Part shown: piece after piece, positions 49,106 through 61,800 of the stretch
How positions within the stretch are numbered: the first letter of the stretch is position 1
Layout of the letters: each line of letters begins with the position of its first letter
Source of the DNA: Viscum album
Taxonomy: Eukaryota; Streptophyta; Magnoliopsida; Santalales; Viscaceae
DNA: 64,000 nt
Assembly: GCA_963277665.1 (NCBI GenBank)
Contig: OY728123.1
Span: 630,414,915 to 630,478,914 of the forward strand
Reading direction: 5' to 3'
Notes under the pieces: generated by a model
Databases searched by the model: none
Seen by the model: the letters and a program-made list of their open reading frames with translations, nothing else
Told to the model about the DNA's origin: nothing
Translations under genes and position numbers: made by a program

Positions 49106-49209
49106 ATCAAATCTCATAAGATACTGAAAATTGGTATTCGTTGTGGTACCATAAAAAATGTGTAACTTCAATGCATAGGCATCACTCACATTGTTTTTAT
49201 TCCATAGTT

Positions 49210-50060
49210 CTACATGAGTTCAATTTATCCCAATGTTTGAATAATATCTGCATAGAGACCCCATTTCAAGATCAATGCGTGGATTAATTCTCAATGGATT
49301 TGGACTTGTAGAGATGCCTAGTTCTTCAATCCTGGACCCAGACGCAAAAAAATAAATTATTTCCCTTTTCATCACCTGTCTACGAACAATAGATATATAG
49401 AGTACTCTTTCAGGATACATGGTCTAATATTCATACAATTTTCTATCGTATGTTTAACCATTCTTCAAAAATGTGTTAAAATCCACCGTCTCTCACATCA
49501 AACTCAATTGGTGTCAGAAATGATCTTTTCAAGTACTATTTTAGGATTTATTCGCATTTCAATGGGATACATAGAGATTCCTAGATCTCCAATATTGGGC
49601 CCAAACACAATATAAAAAATTTATTCCATGGGTGTTTTAATCAAACCTGAATATGGAATCACTCATGAACTACATGTTTCTTGATTCTCATCCATATGAC
49701 ATACGTAGTGACACCTATGTTTAATTCAATGGTCTAGAAACAAAATTCCATTTTACATTGAAATCCATTCATGTACTCACTAAATTACACTAAACTACAC
49801 AATAGAATGTCCTCGTTGCATGACTCTAAACTGCACAACATAATTTCCTTGCTACATGCCATTAAATTTCCAAGTACCCAAACAAATACATATGGCATGA
49901 TTCTCATCCCATTGAAATACATAGTGAAAAAATGTATTTAATTCCAATTCCCACACACAGGATATATTTTTATCTCTCTTCCACATATAATCAAAAATCA
50001 ATGGGGGAGTCTTCATTTTGGGTCCTCTCTTTAGAGATCCCACCAAGGAAACAACAAGAA
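49210..50060. repeat. Diverged repeat of about 260 bp
   Basis: The stretch around 49295-49360 (GAGATGCCTAG...CCAGACGCAAAAAA) matches 49555-49625 (GAGATTCCTAG...CCAAACACAATATA), 261 bp later, with related text near 49900. The short frames 49220-49420 and 49852-50123 are by-products of this repeat. Confidence 0.5.
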
Positions 50061-50259
50061 TATCCCTATTTTAAATATGTGTTAGATATATGTAAGGAAC
50101 TCCAAAATCATAGCCAATATTGATTCAAATATTTTTCTTCTGTATTGAGAATTACACCCTTTATTATTTCAAACACATAATCATGAATAATTTTAAATCT
50201 AAATAATCATTCTTACAGTTTTTAGTGGTAGATTTTGGTATACCTCAATGCTCATTTTT

Positions 50260-51720
50260 TTGACTATGTAGTATGTGCCTCTATGTTTCCATGAAAAAGT
50301 TACCTTTATAACATGAATATCAATAAAAAAAGCCATTATTAGGATATGTAGCATATTCCCTAGTTGGACATGCATAATACAACCCCCAATAATGGGTTTC
50401 TCAAATAATGGTCACTTTATTTGTGGAAAAATAATATTCCGTCATTTTTGATCTCTGATGAAAATATACCAGAATCCATATCTTAATTCAGTAATCTGTG
50501 TACATTTATCCCATTACAATTATATGGATATGAATTTCTCTAAAACATTGTTTACACATTCCATTTCCATGTGTTCAAATAATATTGAAATAACCTTGAT
50601 TTTTTTTACAAAAAATCATATATTGTATCCTTATTATTCTGTTCCTAGTCGTATGACTAAAAAATACAGACACCATTCACCCAATCATTGGGTCAGACCT
50701 TCGTAAAAATCATATTCCTCCAATTTATTGGAAATAAAAATTGGAAATACTCTTTTTGTATTCAGGTACATTTCCCCATAAAAGAGACACTATGTTTTGG
50801 AAGCTCTGAATCTCGATAAACATTCTTCAGTTTTTTGTAATAGAATATTTGATAACAAAGATCTCTTTACCCTGACTATGCAGTACATTCCCCTAGGAGG
50901 ACTTGCATAATTATCCTACATAACATTCCTATCAATCAAAAGATTCCATTGTTTTTCTATGAAACATATGCCATAGTTGGCTATGCATAATAAAACCCCC
51001 ATAACAGGTTCTTAAAAATGGTAAATTTATTCATGGAAAAGTCTTCCTCTAATGACATTATCCCATTTCCCATACCATTTTTCATATCCCTAAATTACCA
51101 AATCATAGTTTCCCATTCATTTATTCTATACAAAAACATGGAGTTATGTTTCTAGACAAATTATCATGAAATTAGAGAGTTGTATACCTTTTTTCAAATC
51201 TAATGACCTTAAATTAAATCCTCCCAATGTTCTCATTGCATGACTATCTAATATTCATAGTATAATTTCCTCACTGCATGACTTTAAAACTGAATAACAT
51301 GATTTTATAATGCCCCCATTCTGATGAATTTTATCCATTCCTCACATACCAAAATTTTGTAGAAGTGGTTTCCCCATTCATGATCTATTTCGGAATAGAT
51401 GGACATATATTCTTAAAATATATTTCCTTGGAAAAACTACACACCATGATCTTATGTCACCCAAAGCATATTTTCCTTTTTCTATCAATAATAGAATGTC
51501 AAATATTTTGTATCTCTTTTGTAATACTATGTAGTAAGTTCCCACATGGTCCTTACATAAAATTCACCTACAAAACAGGCCTACCAGTAAAAAGATTCAA
51601 TTATTTGGATATACACCATATAACCTAGTCTGACCTAAATAATTTAACACTATAATAGGTTCTTCAAATAATAGTAACACATTTTTTGTAAAATAACTTC
51701 TTTAGGATTATACTTGATGT
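50260..51720. repeat. Three diverged units of about 610-650 bp
   Basis: Matching text begins near 50265, 50877 and 51527. Each unit has AGTA(A/C)(G/A)TTCCC-like wording, then a TTGGACATGCATAATA/TTGGCTATGCATAATA/TCTGACCTAAATAAT block, then GGTTCTTCAAATAATGGTCAC-like wording. The units have drifted strongly, so the tandem expansion is old. Confidence 0.55.
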
Positions 51721-53461
51721 TTTTTTACCATAAAAATCATGAATCCAGATTCCACTTGGAAGTATCTAATGAATATTGGAGAAATTCATATCCACTATGC
51801 CTTGTTAAGTATCTAATTTCAGAATTTATGGTCAATGCAATTTTTCCTTAAATATTAGCCTTATTAGTCTAACACGCATGACCCTAAACATCCAATAATA
51901 AGAGACATGGTACTCACAATATTTAAAACCAGCAAAGGGAAATCTAGAAAAAAGTCGAGTCTCAGCTCACTAGGCTAACATTTTATGGTTTAGGCAATAT
52001 AATGTATTATAAAAAGTCAAAATATTCATAGATTTTTGGGTTTTTCTACATAACCCTAGAAAAACTAAAATGGTTCTTATTAGGCCTATTGGATTAAATT
52101 GAAATTTATGAGCTCTCATATTCATGTTATTATAATTTTGATTAGTTAACTTAAAAGTTTGATGTTAAATAAATCATCCTCGTCATCACCTTTGATAATT
52201 AAATTATAGACATTACGAATAGATAAATACACTATTATAGAAAAAAATTAAATTCATTAATATGTTAAAGTTATAGGGACATCTATAAAATAGAGCCTCT
52301 CTATCATGTGTATAAAGAAATCATAGAGGGACTCCTGATCTGTGGAATGGATTCCTGAGCCTTATCATCCCCATAGTGATGTTGAGATAGTTCAGAAACA
52401 TTATCCTCTAAAACATGACAAATTTCTTATTTGGTTGTTGAAATGTATGTTAACCCTTTCAACTAGGTTTCTCCTAATTTTTGGTTCAATAGATCCTATT
52501 TTTTATGAAAACCATCCATTTTTGTTAAAGATATATCTTCTACATCCTAACCTATATAATTTTCTATCCTATTTTAATGGACCTCTTACTATGGTCAACC
52601 TTTTACTCATCAACTACATCTTTGTAGATCTCAATATTAGTATGTCATTTATCATTTTCTTGATCTACCCGCAGCTTATGTTCTTACTTCCATTGGTGAA
52701 TGGTCTATTTCATTACATTTTGTACCAGAAGTTAAATAAATCAACAAAATTCCAATACATAGAATAATTCTGTTAGTTTTCCAAAATGCGAGAATATCTC
52801 ATCCAAAGGTTTCTAAGAAATTGAGTTATAAATTTTTTTCAATTTTTTTACATGTCATGCCATGAGAAAATTGCATATCTAAATATGAATTTGAGTCACT
52901 ATTGTATGGAAGAGTGTAATATGGATTCAAATCAAATAGATAGGTTCCTTATTATGATCCTTTCAAAATAGTGGATGCTTCACCTTCTGTTGTTGTTTGA
53001 GCCAATAAAGATGTTTCACCTTCTGATCTAGCTATGGGATCTGATAAACCATAATGGTGAGTTAGAAACACAATTAGTTTTAGAATAATGACTAAAAGGG
53101 GTCATGATCAAAATATCTGATAACATTTTCTAAATAATAAGTTAGCTGATTCATTAGAATCATCCACAGTCTTCTAAACTTCAGTAGTCTGAACAAGTGT
53201 TTCTTTTGGAGTGAAATTCTCTTGAGTTTGCCCAGTTTCCATAATCTATGGCTCTAGAGAATATCTCAACACGGGGAATTTAGTATGTATTTCTCCAGAT
53301 TTAGTTGTAGAAGGACAAATTGGAATTCCCCATTCATTAATGGACATCACAACATTCTCTAAAGACAAAGCTGCATAAATTGATATCTAATGTGGAGTAA
53401 CAAGTAAAATAAGAACAATTATGTATGTAAAATGAAATAATTAGAACATTGGTCCTTGAAA
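51721..53461. other. Region without a recognisable gene; one 141-codon frame
   Basis: Mostly AT-rich, non-coding. The one sizeable frame (52342-52767, plus strand) is hydrophobic, rich in Leu/Ile/Phe, and starts with a more ordinary stretch (MEWIPEPYHPHSDVEIV). I do not recognise it, and base composition alone could produce it. It falls between Tat pol and the antisense coding region, so it may be decayed 3' DNA of that element. Confidence 0.3.
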
Positions 53462-55054
53462 TTATTGATTGATGTCTCCATACTCATTGGTAGAACATGG
53501 AATATCAATGTTTAGGATAAGCTCATCCATTATTTTATTTAATGCATCTTGGAATTTTATAGCATCCTCAATATTTATGGTATCCAAAAAATGTTGGTTG
53601 ATGCCCAATTTTGCTCCATTAACATTTTGTCCCATAAATTCTTCAACTGGTGAAACAACATCAGATCTTTCCATGACTGGATCAAGAACAACATCTTCTT
53701 CATATTTACTTACATCCTCATTCCTTATTTAGAGAGAAATAGGAATATCAAAATTGAATGTTGATGGATCAATTAGAATGGGAAACTGATCTAAGATATT
53801 TTGATGAGAATAATATCCACCTAGAATTTAATATTCAAGTGAATGTTAAATAAAATTACCTGGATTTTTCACTCCATCAATAAAATCAAGAGCAGAAAAA
53901 GCTAAACCATTTGATATCTTATCAGCCAAGGTAATTGATTCATCCATATAAACGTATGTTTCTCCCGGTGTTTCTTTCAACATTCATGAAGGTATAACTC
54001 TTAATCCCTTAAGAGAAGAGAGATATATAGATCCCACGAGAGGAGGAATGTGGTCCCCATGGCGTATCAAGCATATCAATAGAGTCATAATACCAGAGGA
54101 CAGTATAAATAATTAATTGTTTGATACACACTTCGAATCAATATAAATCCTCTCTCGCATTTCATTTCATAAGTCAGTGCTGAAATTGAAATACTCATAT
54201 TTTCAATAGAAACCTCAGGTAATGGTTGAGGATTGTTTGTCACCATTACCCCTGTCATGATTATCACTCCTAGAGAATATTATGGAGACTTGGGAGGATC
54301 CATTAATTTTATTAGAGGAGAACCCATATGCCCTTACATTGGTTACCAGGGAACTTTTTCGGAGGTTCCTTCCCAAAATTAAAGCAGCAAAATGAAATCT
54401 CATAAAATTTATTTATGGTGAATGAAAATGCATAATTGAAAAAAAAAGAAAAGGATAATAAATTCTCAATATTATAAAAATGTATCGTTCCTCTTCATAT
54501 TGAACAATTACCTCTTTACATATCCCTAGTTCCATTATATCGGATACTCTTCTAGAGGCTGGTACTTGTTCATTAGTTTCATATATATAGGTCTCTATTA
54601 TTGTAATATACTCCCATACATCTGCCATGTTATTATTCAATTGAAAATCATAAGGTACTTTTATGTCACCCACATTCGGAATTTGAAGGCCATTTTCGAG
54701 GAATACCCATATATCCCTACGGTCATGAGCCATGCTCTCCCATAATTTAATAGCTAATGGATATACAAAATTTGGTTTCGATATGGTTGGTTGTGAAGAA
54801 AACTCAACACTCTCAAATTGGAGATCATCTTCTGGCCACCCATCTTCTTCAAAAACTTCATCAGATGGGATGGGGATCTCATTCAGATGATGGAAGATAT
54901 ATTGTCTCTGTGCCAAAGTTTTGGTTTCCCTAGCCATATTTTTCTTGGTAAACATTCTAAAAAGATGTTTTGAAGGTGTTGAAACTTCTAAAGCATGTGC
55001 TTCATATTTGACTTTAGACATCTTACCATTATTGATACATACTATAATTTTCAT
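53462..55054 (-). pseudogene. Broken minus-strand coding region behind Tat pol (antisense ORF candidate)
   Basis: Best part: an uninterrupted frame of 213 codons (55054 to 54413, start ATG) with ordinary, hydrophilic composition: a basic N-terminus, an acidic segment (DEVFEEDGWPEDD, about residues 66-78) and a W-E-Y-I helix region. Downstream on the same strand a frame shift leads to shorter frames (54403-54215, 54267-54085). A last stretch from about 53980 to 53462 stays in one frame with only three stops and ends in an acidic region (KYEEDVV, then NQHFLDTINIEDAIKFQDAL). I do not recognise the protein. Some Tat-lineage elements carry an antisense ORF between pol and the 3' LTR, which fits the location; a captured host gene is the alternative. 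Confidence 0.55.
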
Positions 55055-55735
55055 AGTTTGTAATCAATATATTTCTTTTGTTAAATCCCCTCAAGGGTGT
55101 GAAAAATCCAAGCTTTGGCATATCCAGCATGCAATCAAATTGATGAATTTGATGGAGGTAATGTAATTGATGAGTTATATATCTCTTAAGCCTTCAAAAT
55201 CCACATTTTCGCACCACATCTGGGTGTTTTTCATGTCTAAAATATGTGGGAGGAAATGTAATTACCAAAAAAATTATTAATGAAAATTCCTCTTGATATA
55301 ATTAAATTTATTAGTATGTAAAATGTTTATATAAACTATGCACTTCCTTGGATTTATTTTACTAGATTTCAAAATACCACTAAGAATTGTTACAATTTCT
55401 AATACAGATGATGAACAATGATCACATTATTAGTATAAATATAGGTATTTAAATATCAAATTTACTCAGAAAAAGTACGTGATTGCCACATCTGGTAGAA
55501 TTGTTCCATATGAATCCCATTTGTCGGAGCATAGAAATGAGGTTGATTCACTGGTCTTCTCTCTTAACCGAACCCAAGCCAAGCTTCAACATGTTAAGCT
55601 ATAACGGAACCACCTACGGGAGAATTGGATGTTAATATAAATTACCACTCGAGTGATATTATCCAAGCCACCCTTGGAGTCTATCTCCATTCAACACCTT
55701 ACCCTTATGTCTTATGTGGGTTTTATAAGGGGTTA
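55055..55735. other. Non-coding stretch before LTR E
   Basis: No gene seen. The stretch 55540-55640 is less AT-rich and contains an inverted AGCTTCAACATGTTAAGCT. It could be the tail of the Tat-lineage element or the promoter side of the antisense region; there is no decisive motif. Confidence 0.3.
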
Positions 55736-57741
55736 TGTAATAATACCAGAGCAATATGATTAGGTGGATTTTTTTTACAAAGAATATAAATTCATTTCAT
55801 TAATGTTATTTTGTAAATAGGTTTTAAAGAACAAATAATGTTTCTAGTTAATATTCAGTTAATAAATCTATTTTGATGAATTAATAGATTTTTGTAATTA
55901 AATAATATTTTAAAGAAATATAAATATTTTTTAATTATATTTTATTAAATATAAATGATTGTATAATTTTGGAATCATGACATCGAAATTATCCATGGGT
56001 GATTTTTTAATAATTTTTCGAGACAGTAGAATTTTTGGGTAAAACATAAATATCGTTTAAGTATAGAATGTGTTTTATGACATCATAATGAGCCAATAGT
56101 GATTTAATAAAATTCTATAAAAGGGTTATTCAGCTAATATATTTTTTACCATTAGAAAATTTGATTTATATTTGTTTGATTTATTATACAAATCCAGAGT
56201 GGACTCTCTAAGACTTATAAAAATTTTACCTTATTGAAATGATTTCCTTGAGAGTGTGACTCACCTCCACATAAACAAGCCTAATATTTTAAGATGTTCA
56301 GAAATTGGCCTTATAAAAAAAACTCCACTCCCGATTGGATAAAACCATGTGAAAAAACCAAGGGTGTGTTTGTGGTTCTGATTAGTTAAATGTGTGGTGT
56401 CAAAAACATAAATAATAAAAATTATTGTCTCTTTTCCAATATAAACACAACCAAGATCACACTTCCTCTTCCCTCTAAACCCCTAGAGGACATCCCTAAT
56501 ATACCCTCATCTATCTAGTATCCTCCCAAGGCACCTCAATCTCCCATGAAACCTCTCTCAATCCTCTTCCAGGCCTTTGGATCACACTTCTATAGACAGG
56601 ATTTCTTTGTTTCCCATTTCTTTCCAAATTACATTATATTGTTATTCAATTTTCGTTTAAATTAAAAATAATGGGGTATGATTTAGAACCTCCCCCATAC
56701 ATACATTATTATTTTTTAATGATTAGATACCACTTTATCTCTAATTAATGCCTCCCATATACACCCGTTACCATTCTGAAATTTCGTAATGAATTTCTCT
56801 CCTATCATTTACATTCTAGTAATTAATTTGTATTGTGAATATAAATTCCATTACATATGATGGGACATGTATATATATGAACTACTAACTATATATTTCA
56901 TGTACATATGATATGAAACCCCTCTCTTTATCATAAACCATTTTTATGAATTCTTATGTAACATCATTATGCCGCCGAAATTGCACCATTAATTTCCAAG
57001 ATGAAATCACTATGTGGTGAATACCATGCCCATTTCTATATATAAGGTATTAACAATTATTCACATTTACATATTGGTTATGGAGTTTCATGTATGAATT
57101 CAAAATTCCTTTATCTTGGAATAAATTATGATTTTTAAGGAATCAATGTTATATGATCCATGTGGGACACTCATGCATGAAAATGAAATGATTAAGAAGG
57201 GTGGGCCCTGATAGCGCTCCAATGCATTGGGTATAGATATGTATCATGATATGTCAAGTGTAATGAGTGTTTAATCATGATAATTTATGTTCATTGAGGG
57301 TTTATTCATGCTCAATGTTCAATGATCCTTGTCACATTCTAATTTCAAGTTAAATAATGTTTCCACATTTCCATGTTATGATTATCAGGTTATATCATGC
57401 CTTTTGTTCCTATTTTACTTATGATCTATTGATTTGCCTATTGCCTAACATGTATTGTATTCCTCATGTTATTCCTTGTCTCCTACCTTACTGGTCTTTA
57501 TAGATCACCCTTTTATTATGAATATCCTTAGGTTATCCCATGAAATAATAAGTACAAAGGAATGTGTGTGGTCATGTTAATTAAGTTTTCAATAAATAAG
57601 TGTATTTCAGGTTTTAAGCTGTTATTTAATGTTCCTAAGCCCCAAATACAGTAGACCTTTTGATATGTTATATTTTATAAAGTGAATATTTTATGTAATA
57701 AATCATGATTATGTGTATAATAAAGTGAAGGGTTGTAAATG
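55736..57741 (+). repeat. LTR E, plus strand, chromovirus-like (left end tentative)
   Basis: The right end is fixed by the primer site at 57743. CCAATGCATTGGGTA at 57219 is the reverse complement of the word in LTRs A and B. It lies about 510 bp before the LTR end, close to the 590 bp in LTR B, so E belongs to the same LTR group in the opposite orientation. The start is proposed at TGTAATAATACC (55736), resembling the TGTAATGATC start of LTR D. A TATAAAAGGG at 56115 is the candidate promoter. At 2.0 kb it would be shorter than B and D. Confidence 0.45.
56115..56124 (+). promoter_or_regulatory. Candidate TATA box of LTR E
   Basis: TATAAAAGGG matches the core of LTRs A-C. Its distance to the LTR end (about 1.6 kb) is shorter than in LTR B (about 2.4 kb), so this is tentative. 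A second candidate, ATATAAACAC, lies at 56439. Confidence 0.3.
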
Positions 57742-57742
57742 T

Positions 57743-57755
57743 TGGTATCAGATGG
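57743..57755 (+). other. Primer binding site, tRNA-iMet type
   Basis: TGGTATCAGATGG agrees with the first ten bases of the tRNA-iMet complement. It follows a GGGTTGTAAAT sequence of the kind that ends chromovirus LTRs, and stands about 690 bp before a gag fragment in the same orientation. Confidence 0.75.
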
Positions 57756-58437
57756 ACGTTTAGTTACTTTTGGGATTAGGATTATAATACCCTAGTGAAA
57801 AACATAAGGATAAAACTATGTATAATAAAAACGGACCTAAATTTTGGGGTGTATTGAGTAAGTGGTTTATCAATGAAATATATCCATGTATATAGATGAT
57901 CTGGTAAAGGTGGCTCTAAAACATATGTATCTATGGGTAAATCCCACAAACACCACTTTGAGATAAACTCAAATGGGTACTAGTGAACAACAACATGCCT
58001 TGATAGACTAAAGGTTATGGCACTCTAGAGGGATATTCTCTGTTAAATTCATAAGCTTAGTATGAACCATTATTAAGGGAATAAAAAAACTTCTCCATAA
58101 AATATATGTTGGGAAGTTTATCATGTATAACATAGATAAGATAAAGAAATAAATGTAATTTATAAGTCATCCATTTTTGTATTTGGATTTCCTTTTATGT
58201 GGTCCCCCTAAAATTCCTTTTATTCCAGCCAATGGATGGTAATAGGAAGACTTAGGATAACAACATATGTGATGATCAATGTGATGACTATTCATATGAG
58301 ATTCCCAAACCGATGGGAGTTGGAATCACAATCTTTGTCACGATACTCTCTTAGTTAACTCATGCATTGAATATAAACATCGGTCAAGAGGAACACTCAC
58401 CCCCCTCCCCCCAAGAGTTAACACGTTTCAATTGAGA
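57756..58437 (+). other. 5' untranslated leader of the LTR E element
   Basis: No ORF or repeat that I can support. A C-rich run (CACCCCCCTCCCCCCAAGAG, about 58399) stands shortly before gag. The leader length is normal for a plant Ty3/gypsy element. Confidence 0.4.
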
Positions 58438-58800
58438 GCATCATGAGACCAAGGCCTCCAAATTTTAATGGATCATCGGATCCCTCAATTACTGAGAAAT
58501 TGATCAAATCCATTGAAAAGATCTTTTATATCCTTCAATGATCTGATCAAGAGAAGGATCTTCTAAAATAGTATCATATGGAAGGAGAAGCTAATCAATG
58601 TTGGACATTGATAAAAAATATGATTCCTACGGTGGACATCACTGCATCAAAATGGATGGATTTCTAAAAAATGTTTTTCGATAACAATTTTCCTCGCACC
58701 ATCTGACAGAAAATGGAAATGAACATCCATGACTCAAGAAAAAAGATAAAGAGTCCACCAATGTGTATGAGGTAAACTTCTCAAGGCCTTCACAATATTT
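58438..58800 (+). pseudogene. gag: Ty3/gypsy (chromovirus-type) gag fragment, broken
   Basis: Capsid protein fragment. It reads MRPRPPNFNGSSDP near its start, then KSIEKIFYILQ, a stop in place of an Arg/Cys-rich turn, and EGEANQCWTLI, all typical of the gag capsid domain of plant chromoviruses (R-P-P-x-F-x-G-x-x-D-P ... I-E-K-I-F ... E-G-E-A). A W-M-D-F segment and an N-F-P segment follow near 58655-58700. Several stops and at least one frame change are present, and the homology ends near 58800, where different DNA takes over. About 360 bp remain of the usual 1 kb or more. Confidence 0.75.
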
Positions 58801-60110
58801 TTGAGTCTATAATGTTTTATTATGACTTTAAAATTCCTCTATGTTTTGAGAATCACAAACCCTCAATCTTAAAGAAAATTTTATTTTCCCAAAGATTTAT
58901 CTTAATAATAAAAATTTCCCTTCCCCATGAAAATATATTGTTTCCAATATTTTCATTGTTCATTTTAACATTTATAAAAATATAACCCTTTTTTTATAAA
59001 GTGTAAAATTCTGTTTACTAGATAAAACCTCGGAATCCTATATATCCTTGGTTATAGAGTATTCTGTTTTTAGACTCAGAATTCTTTGAAAATTAGACTC
59101 CAAATTCATTAAAAATCAGTCTCCGGATTCTCTAAAACTCAGACACCAAACATTTATTTTTCGTTAGACTCCTAAAAAATAGATTTGGTTATGCAACTAT
59201 ATTTTACATATATCTTTTATAGTTAGGAAAAGATGTCATACAATCAATTTCTAAATAACCCTTGATTGAGTAACATGTGTACAGGTCCCTCCGAAATTCA
59301 AGGGAAAAGTATGATCATTGGAGGTGGGATCCGACCATTGGATAAGTTCCTATAAGTAGGATCTCATTAGAACGAGCTCATTAATTGAGAAACCGACTCA
59401 ATCACTCTAGATATTTCATTCTGTTGAAGTGATTTCTAGAGAGAGACTCTCATGTATTGTGTGTACTGAACATCTTGTTCAGATTGCTTCATGCGACTCC
59501 GATTTTTGCTGTGTACAATCTAGGACTTCTAGGGATATGAAGACAAAGGTGATGAATACCTTTATGTTACAGGAAATCCGTTGATAGGAAGAAAGAGGTT
59601 CTGACTTCTTAAATGCTCGAGGTCTTTAAGAGATAGTAAGACAGATTATGATATTCTTATCAAGGGCATACCCTAGTTTGGTTAAGGCATACTTTCTTGA
59701 AAGTATAAATCAAGGGACCTTTATACAAGGTTGTTGGATACCATATTCATTGGGTTAAAAGAATTCATTATTGTTAAATTTTTTGTTTCATGTTTATTTC
59801 CATTGTATTCTCATAATAGAATGAATTATAACCTTCATATACTTTCTTGTTCTTTTGTATACTCTGATAAGTAAGATTTTATATGCTTTAAGGTAGAATA
59901 TTGTTCTTTTAAATTTTTCTTAAGTTTCATTTATGAAACCATATTTCCATAACCTAGAAAGTTTTTATAACTATAAGAGGTCTTGTGAATTTACACTATT
60001 TAACTTCGTTAAGCATTGTTTTCCTTAATTTAAAAAAATATTTTTTTAAACATACATTTAACCCCCCCAATTTTAATTGAGCATCTATATTCATATTTAA
60101 ATCCTATAAT
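58801..60110 (+). repeat. Probable copia-type LTR remnant
   Basis: There is no ORF. The right end has AACCCCCCCAATTTT and then TTGAGCATCTATATT, resembling the C-rich U5 end of the Sirevirus LTR (ACCCCCCTCTTGAGTATCC). Downstream of 59280 the text is less AT-rich and repeat-free, like an R/U5 region. Primer site and partner LTR are not seen, because a LINE follows. Could also be unrelated intergenic DNA. Confidence 0.3.
59070..59165. repeat. 23 bp tandem repeat, four to five units
   Basis: Units TTAGACTCAGAATTCTTTG (59070), TTAGACTCCAAATTCATTA (59093), TCAGTCTCCGGATTCTCTA (59116) and TCAGACACCAAAC (59139), then a partial TTAGACTCCTAAA at 59164. The first three units are exactly 23 bases long. 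Confidence 0.7.
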
Positions 60111-60173
60111 AGGAATTAGATAAGGTCTCTAATCCTGAATAAGGTGGAGGATAGATGGTTTTAGATTCATAGG

Positions 60174-61800
60174 ATGGAAAGAACGTGCCTTACGCGCCTT
60201 GGTTGGATTCTGGTTTTCGTGCCTCGTCTGTCCCTCGCTCGGCAAGGGTTTCTTCCTTATGGGACCCTAGACCTTTATCTTCAGATTCATATATTTTTAG
60301 TATTGTTGAAGTTGCTCCGGCTATGGGGTTGGATAGGTCATTTAAGGATGTTCTTTTTGGATCACGGTAGTGTTCAGGTTTTCCTACTTCTGTGAAGTCC
60401 TTTTCATTTTCTTGTTGTTGAGATGTTTCCGGGCTGACTGTGGAGTTTTCGTCGGAGGCTTATGACGAAGCGGTGGAGGGCCTATGTTGGACCTTGATTG
60501 TGTGTTTTGGTACTAATAAGCTGCCGATTTAGGCCTTCAGAGATTTTATCATATCTTGGGATCTTTCCTCTCCAGTTTAGGTTTCACCTCTGGACCGTTC
60601 ATCTTTCGTTTTTTCCTTTAGATATGAAGGGGATTTCTTGAAGGGCAGGTGTTTTTCTTCCTGTATCAAGGGGCGTTGGAGAATCAGTTTATCTCAATGG
60701 TCTCTTGATGCTCAAAGGGGTAAGGAAAATCCACTTGCGACGATATAGATCTCCCTTCCAGGTCTGCCTCTACCCTTAAATAAATTTCCTTTCCTAAAAG
60801 CAGTTGGGGATTCCCTTGGGAGGTTCATGTGTGTTGATAGCATTTTCAGGGGGCGTGCGGACGTCTCTAATGAACGGATCTGCAATGAACATGATCTCTC
60901 CTTGAAAATTTTGGAAAGGGTCTCTATGAAGGTTAGGGTGTCGATTTCTTGGAGTCATAATTTAGTCTACCCTGTATATCCCAGGTACTTCTCTCATTGT
61001 TGCCTGCAAGGGAACTCAGTTCAGGTTTGTAGGAAGTCTATCTCTGATGGGGTGCATTTTCAGAGGTATGGCATGAAGGATAGTTTTCTGGGAGAGGATA
61101 GTCTTGGAAAGGGAGATTGTTCTAAAGGTGAAAATGGTTCTTCTGATTAGGTATGCCTGTCCTATTCTGTTTCATCTTCTAGTTAACTTGTTGTGTTATC
61201 TTCGAATGAATGTCTTGGATCTTCTAGAAAAGATGAATCAGTTATTAGCATTGTTTCTTTGCCTTGTGGGAGTTTTTCTGAGTTTTTTATATCTATACTG
61301 AGAACTGCTAATTTTTGGAACACACCTATCATTATTTTTTCTGTAATGTTTTGGTTAATCGTGGTTTTCCCTTTGATGGTATATTGGGTTGTTTTAGTCT
61401 GGTTCTTTTTCCATCACCTTCAGTTTCATCGATGTAGGGTGGGCAGGGAAAGGAGGACTTGATTCTAGGTTTCTCTAATTCTTTGGTTAGAGATCCTTCT
61501 TTGTTATCTTAGGAGGGAGACTTTTATGTTCATTCCCAAGATAATGTTCAGAATGATGGGGTTTTGGGAGCCTGTAGGTATTCTATGCTGATTAAGAATG
61601 GTTTGTTTAATCTTTTTAATGAAAAAAAAGTGGATGGTGGTCAGGATGTTTCAAGCTCAATTGATCCTGGGGAGGTTATTTTATCTGTGGATACTGGAGT
61701 GGTAACTATGGAAAAACTTTATCATATGAAGAAGTTATTGGAATCCCGTTCTAGTATGGACAATATGCCTGGGGCCAAAGCCAAGCAGAGTTTGTTTTAA
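60174..61800 (+). pseudogene. LINE ORF1, broken
   Basis: Probably an RNA-binding chaperone. The N-terminal part (about 60185-60370) ends with LDRSFKDVLFGS, a typical plant LINE ORF1 motif. From about 60700 the text resembles the central domain (LPGLPLPL, AVGDSLGRFMCVDS, then the ERVSMKVRVSI stretch near 60930). A His/Cys-containing stretch near 60990-61060 may be a decayed zinc finger. The last open part, 61564-61800, is hydrophilic. There are several stops (for example near 60368, 61150 and 61460) and frame shifts. The final stop TAA (61798-61800) overlaps the ORF2 start ATG by one base. Confidence 0.7.

Noticed and set aside
53820..53860. Short GT...AG intron in the minus-strand coding region (39 bases)
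   Set aside because: Too short for a plant intron and a multiple of three; the reading frame simply continues through it with two stops.
57828..57850. Minus-strand LTR start (TACACCCCAAAATTT) just behind the primer site
   Set aside because: No LTR body follows on the minus strand; the position inside the leader of the LTR E element makes chance or an ancestral leader motif more likely.
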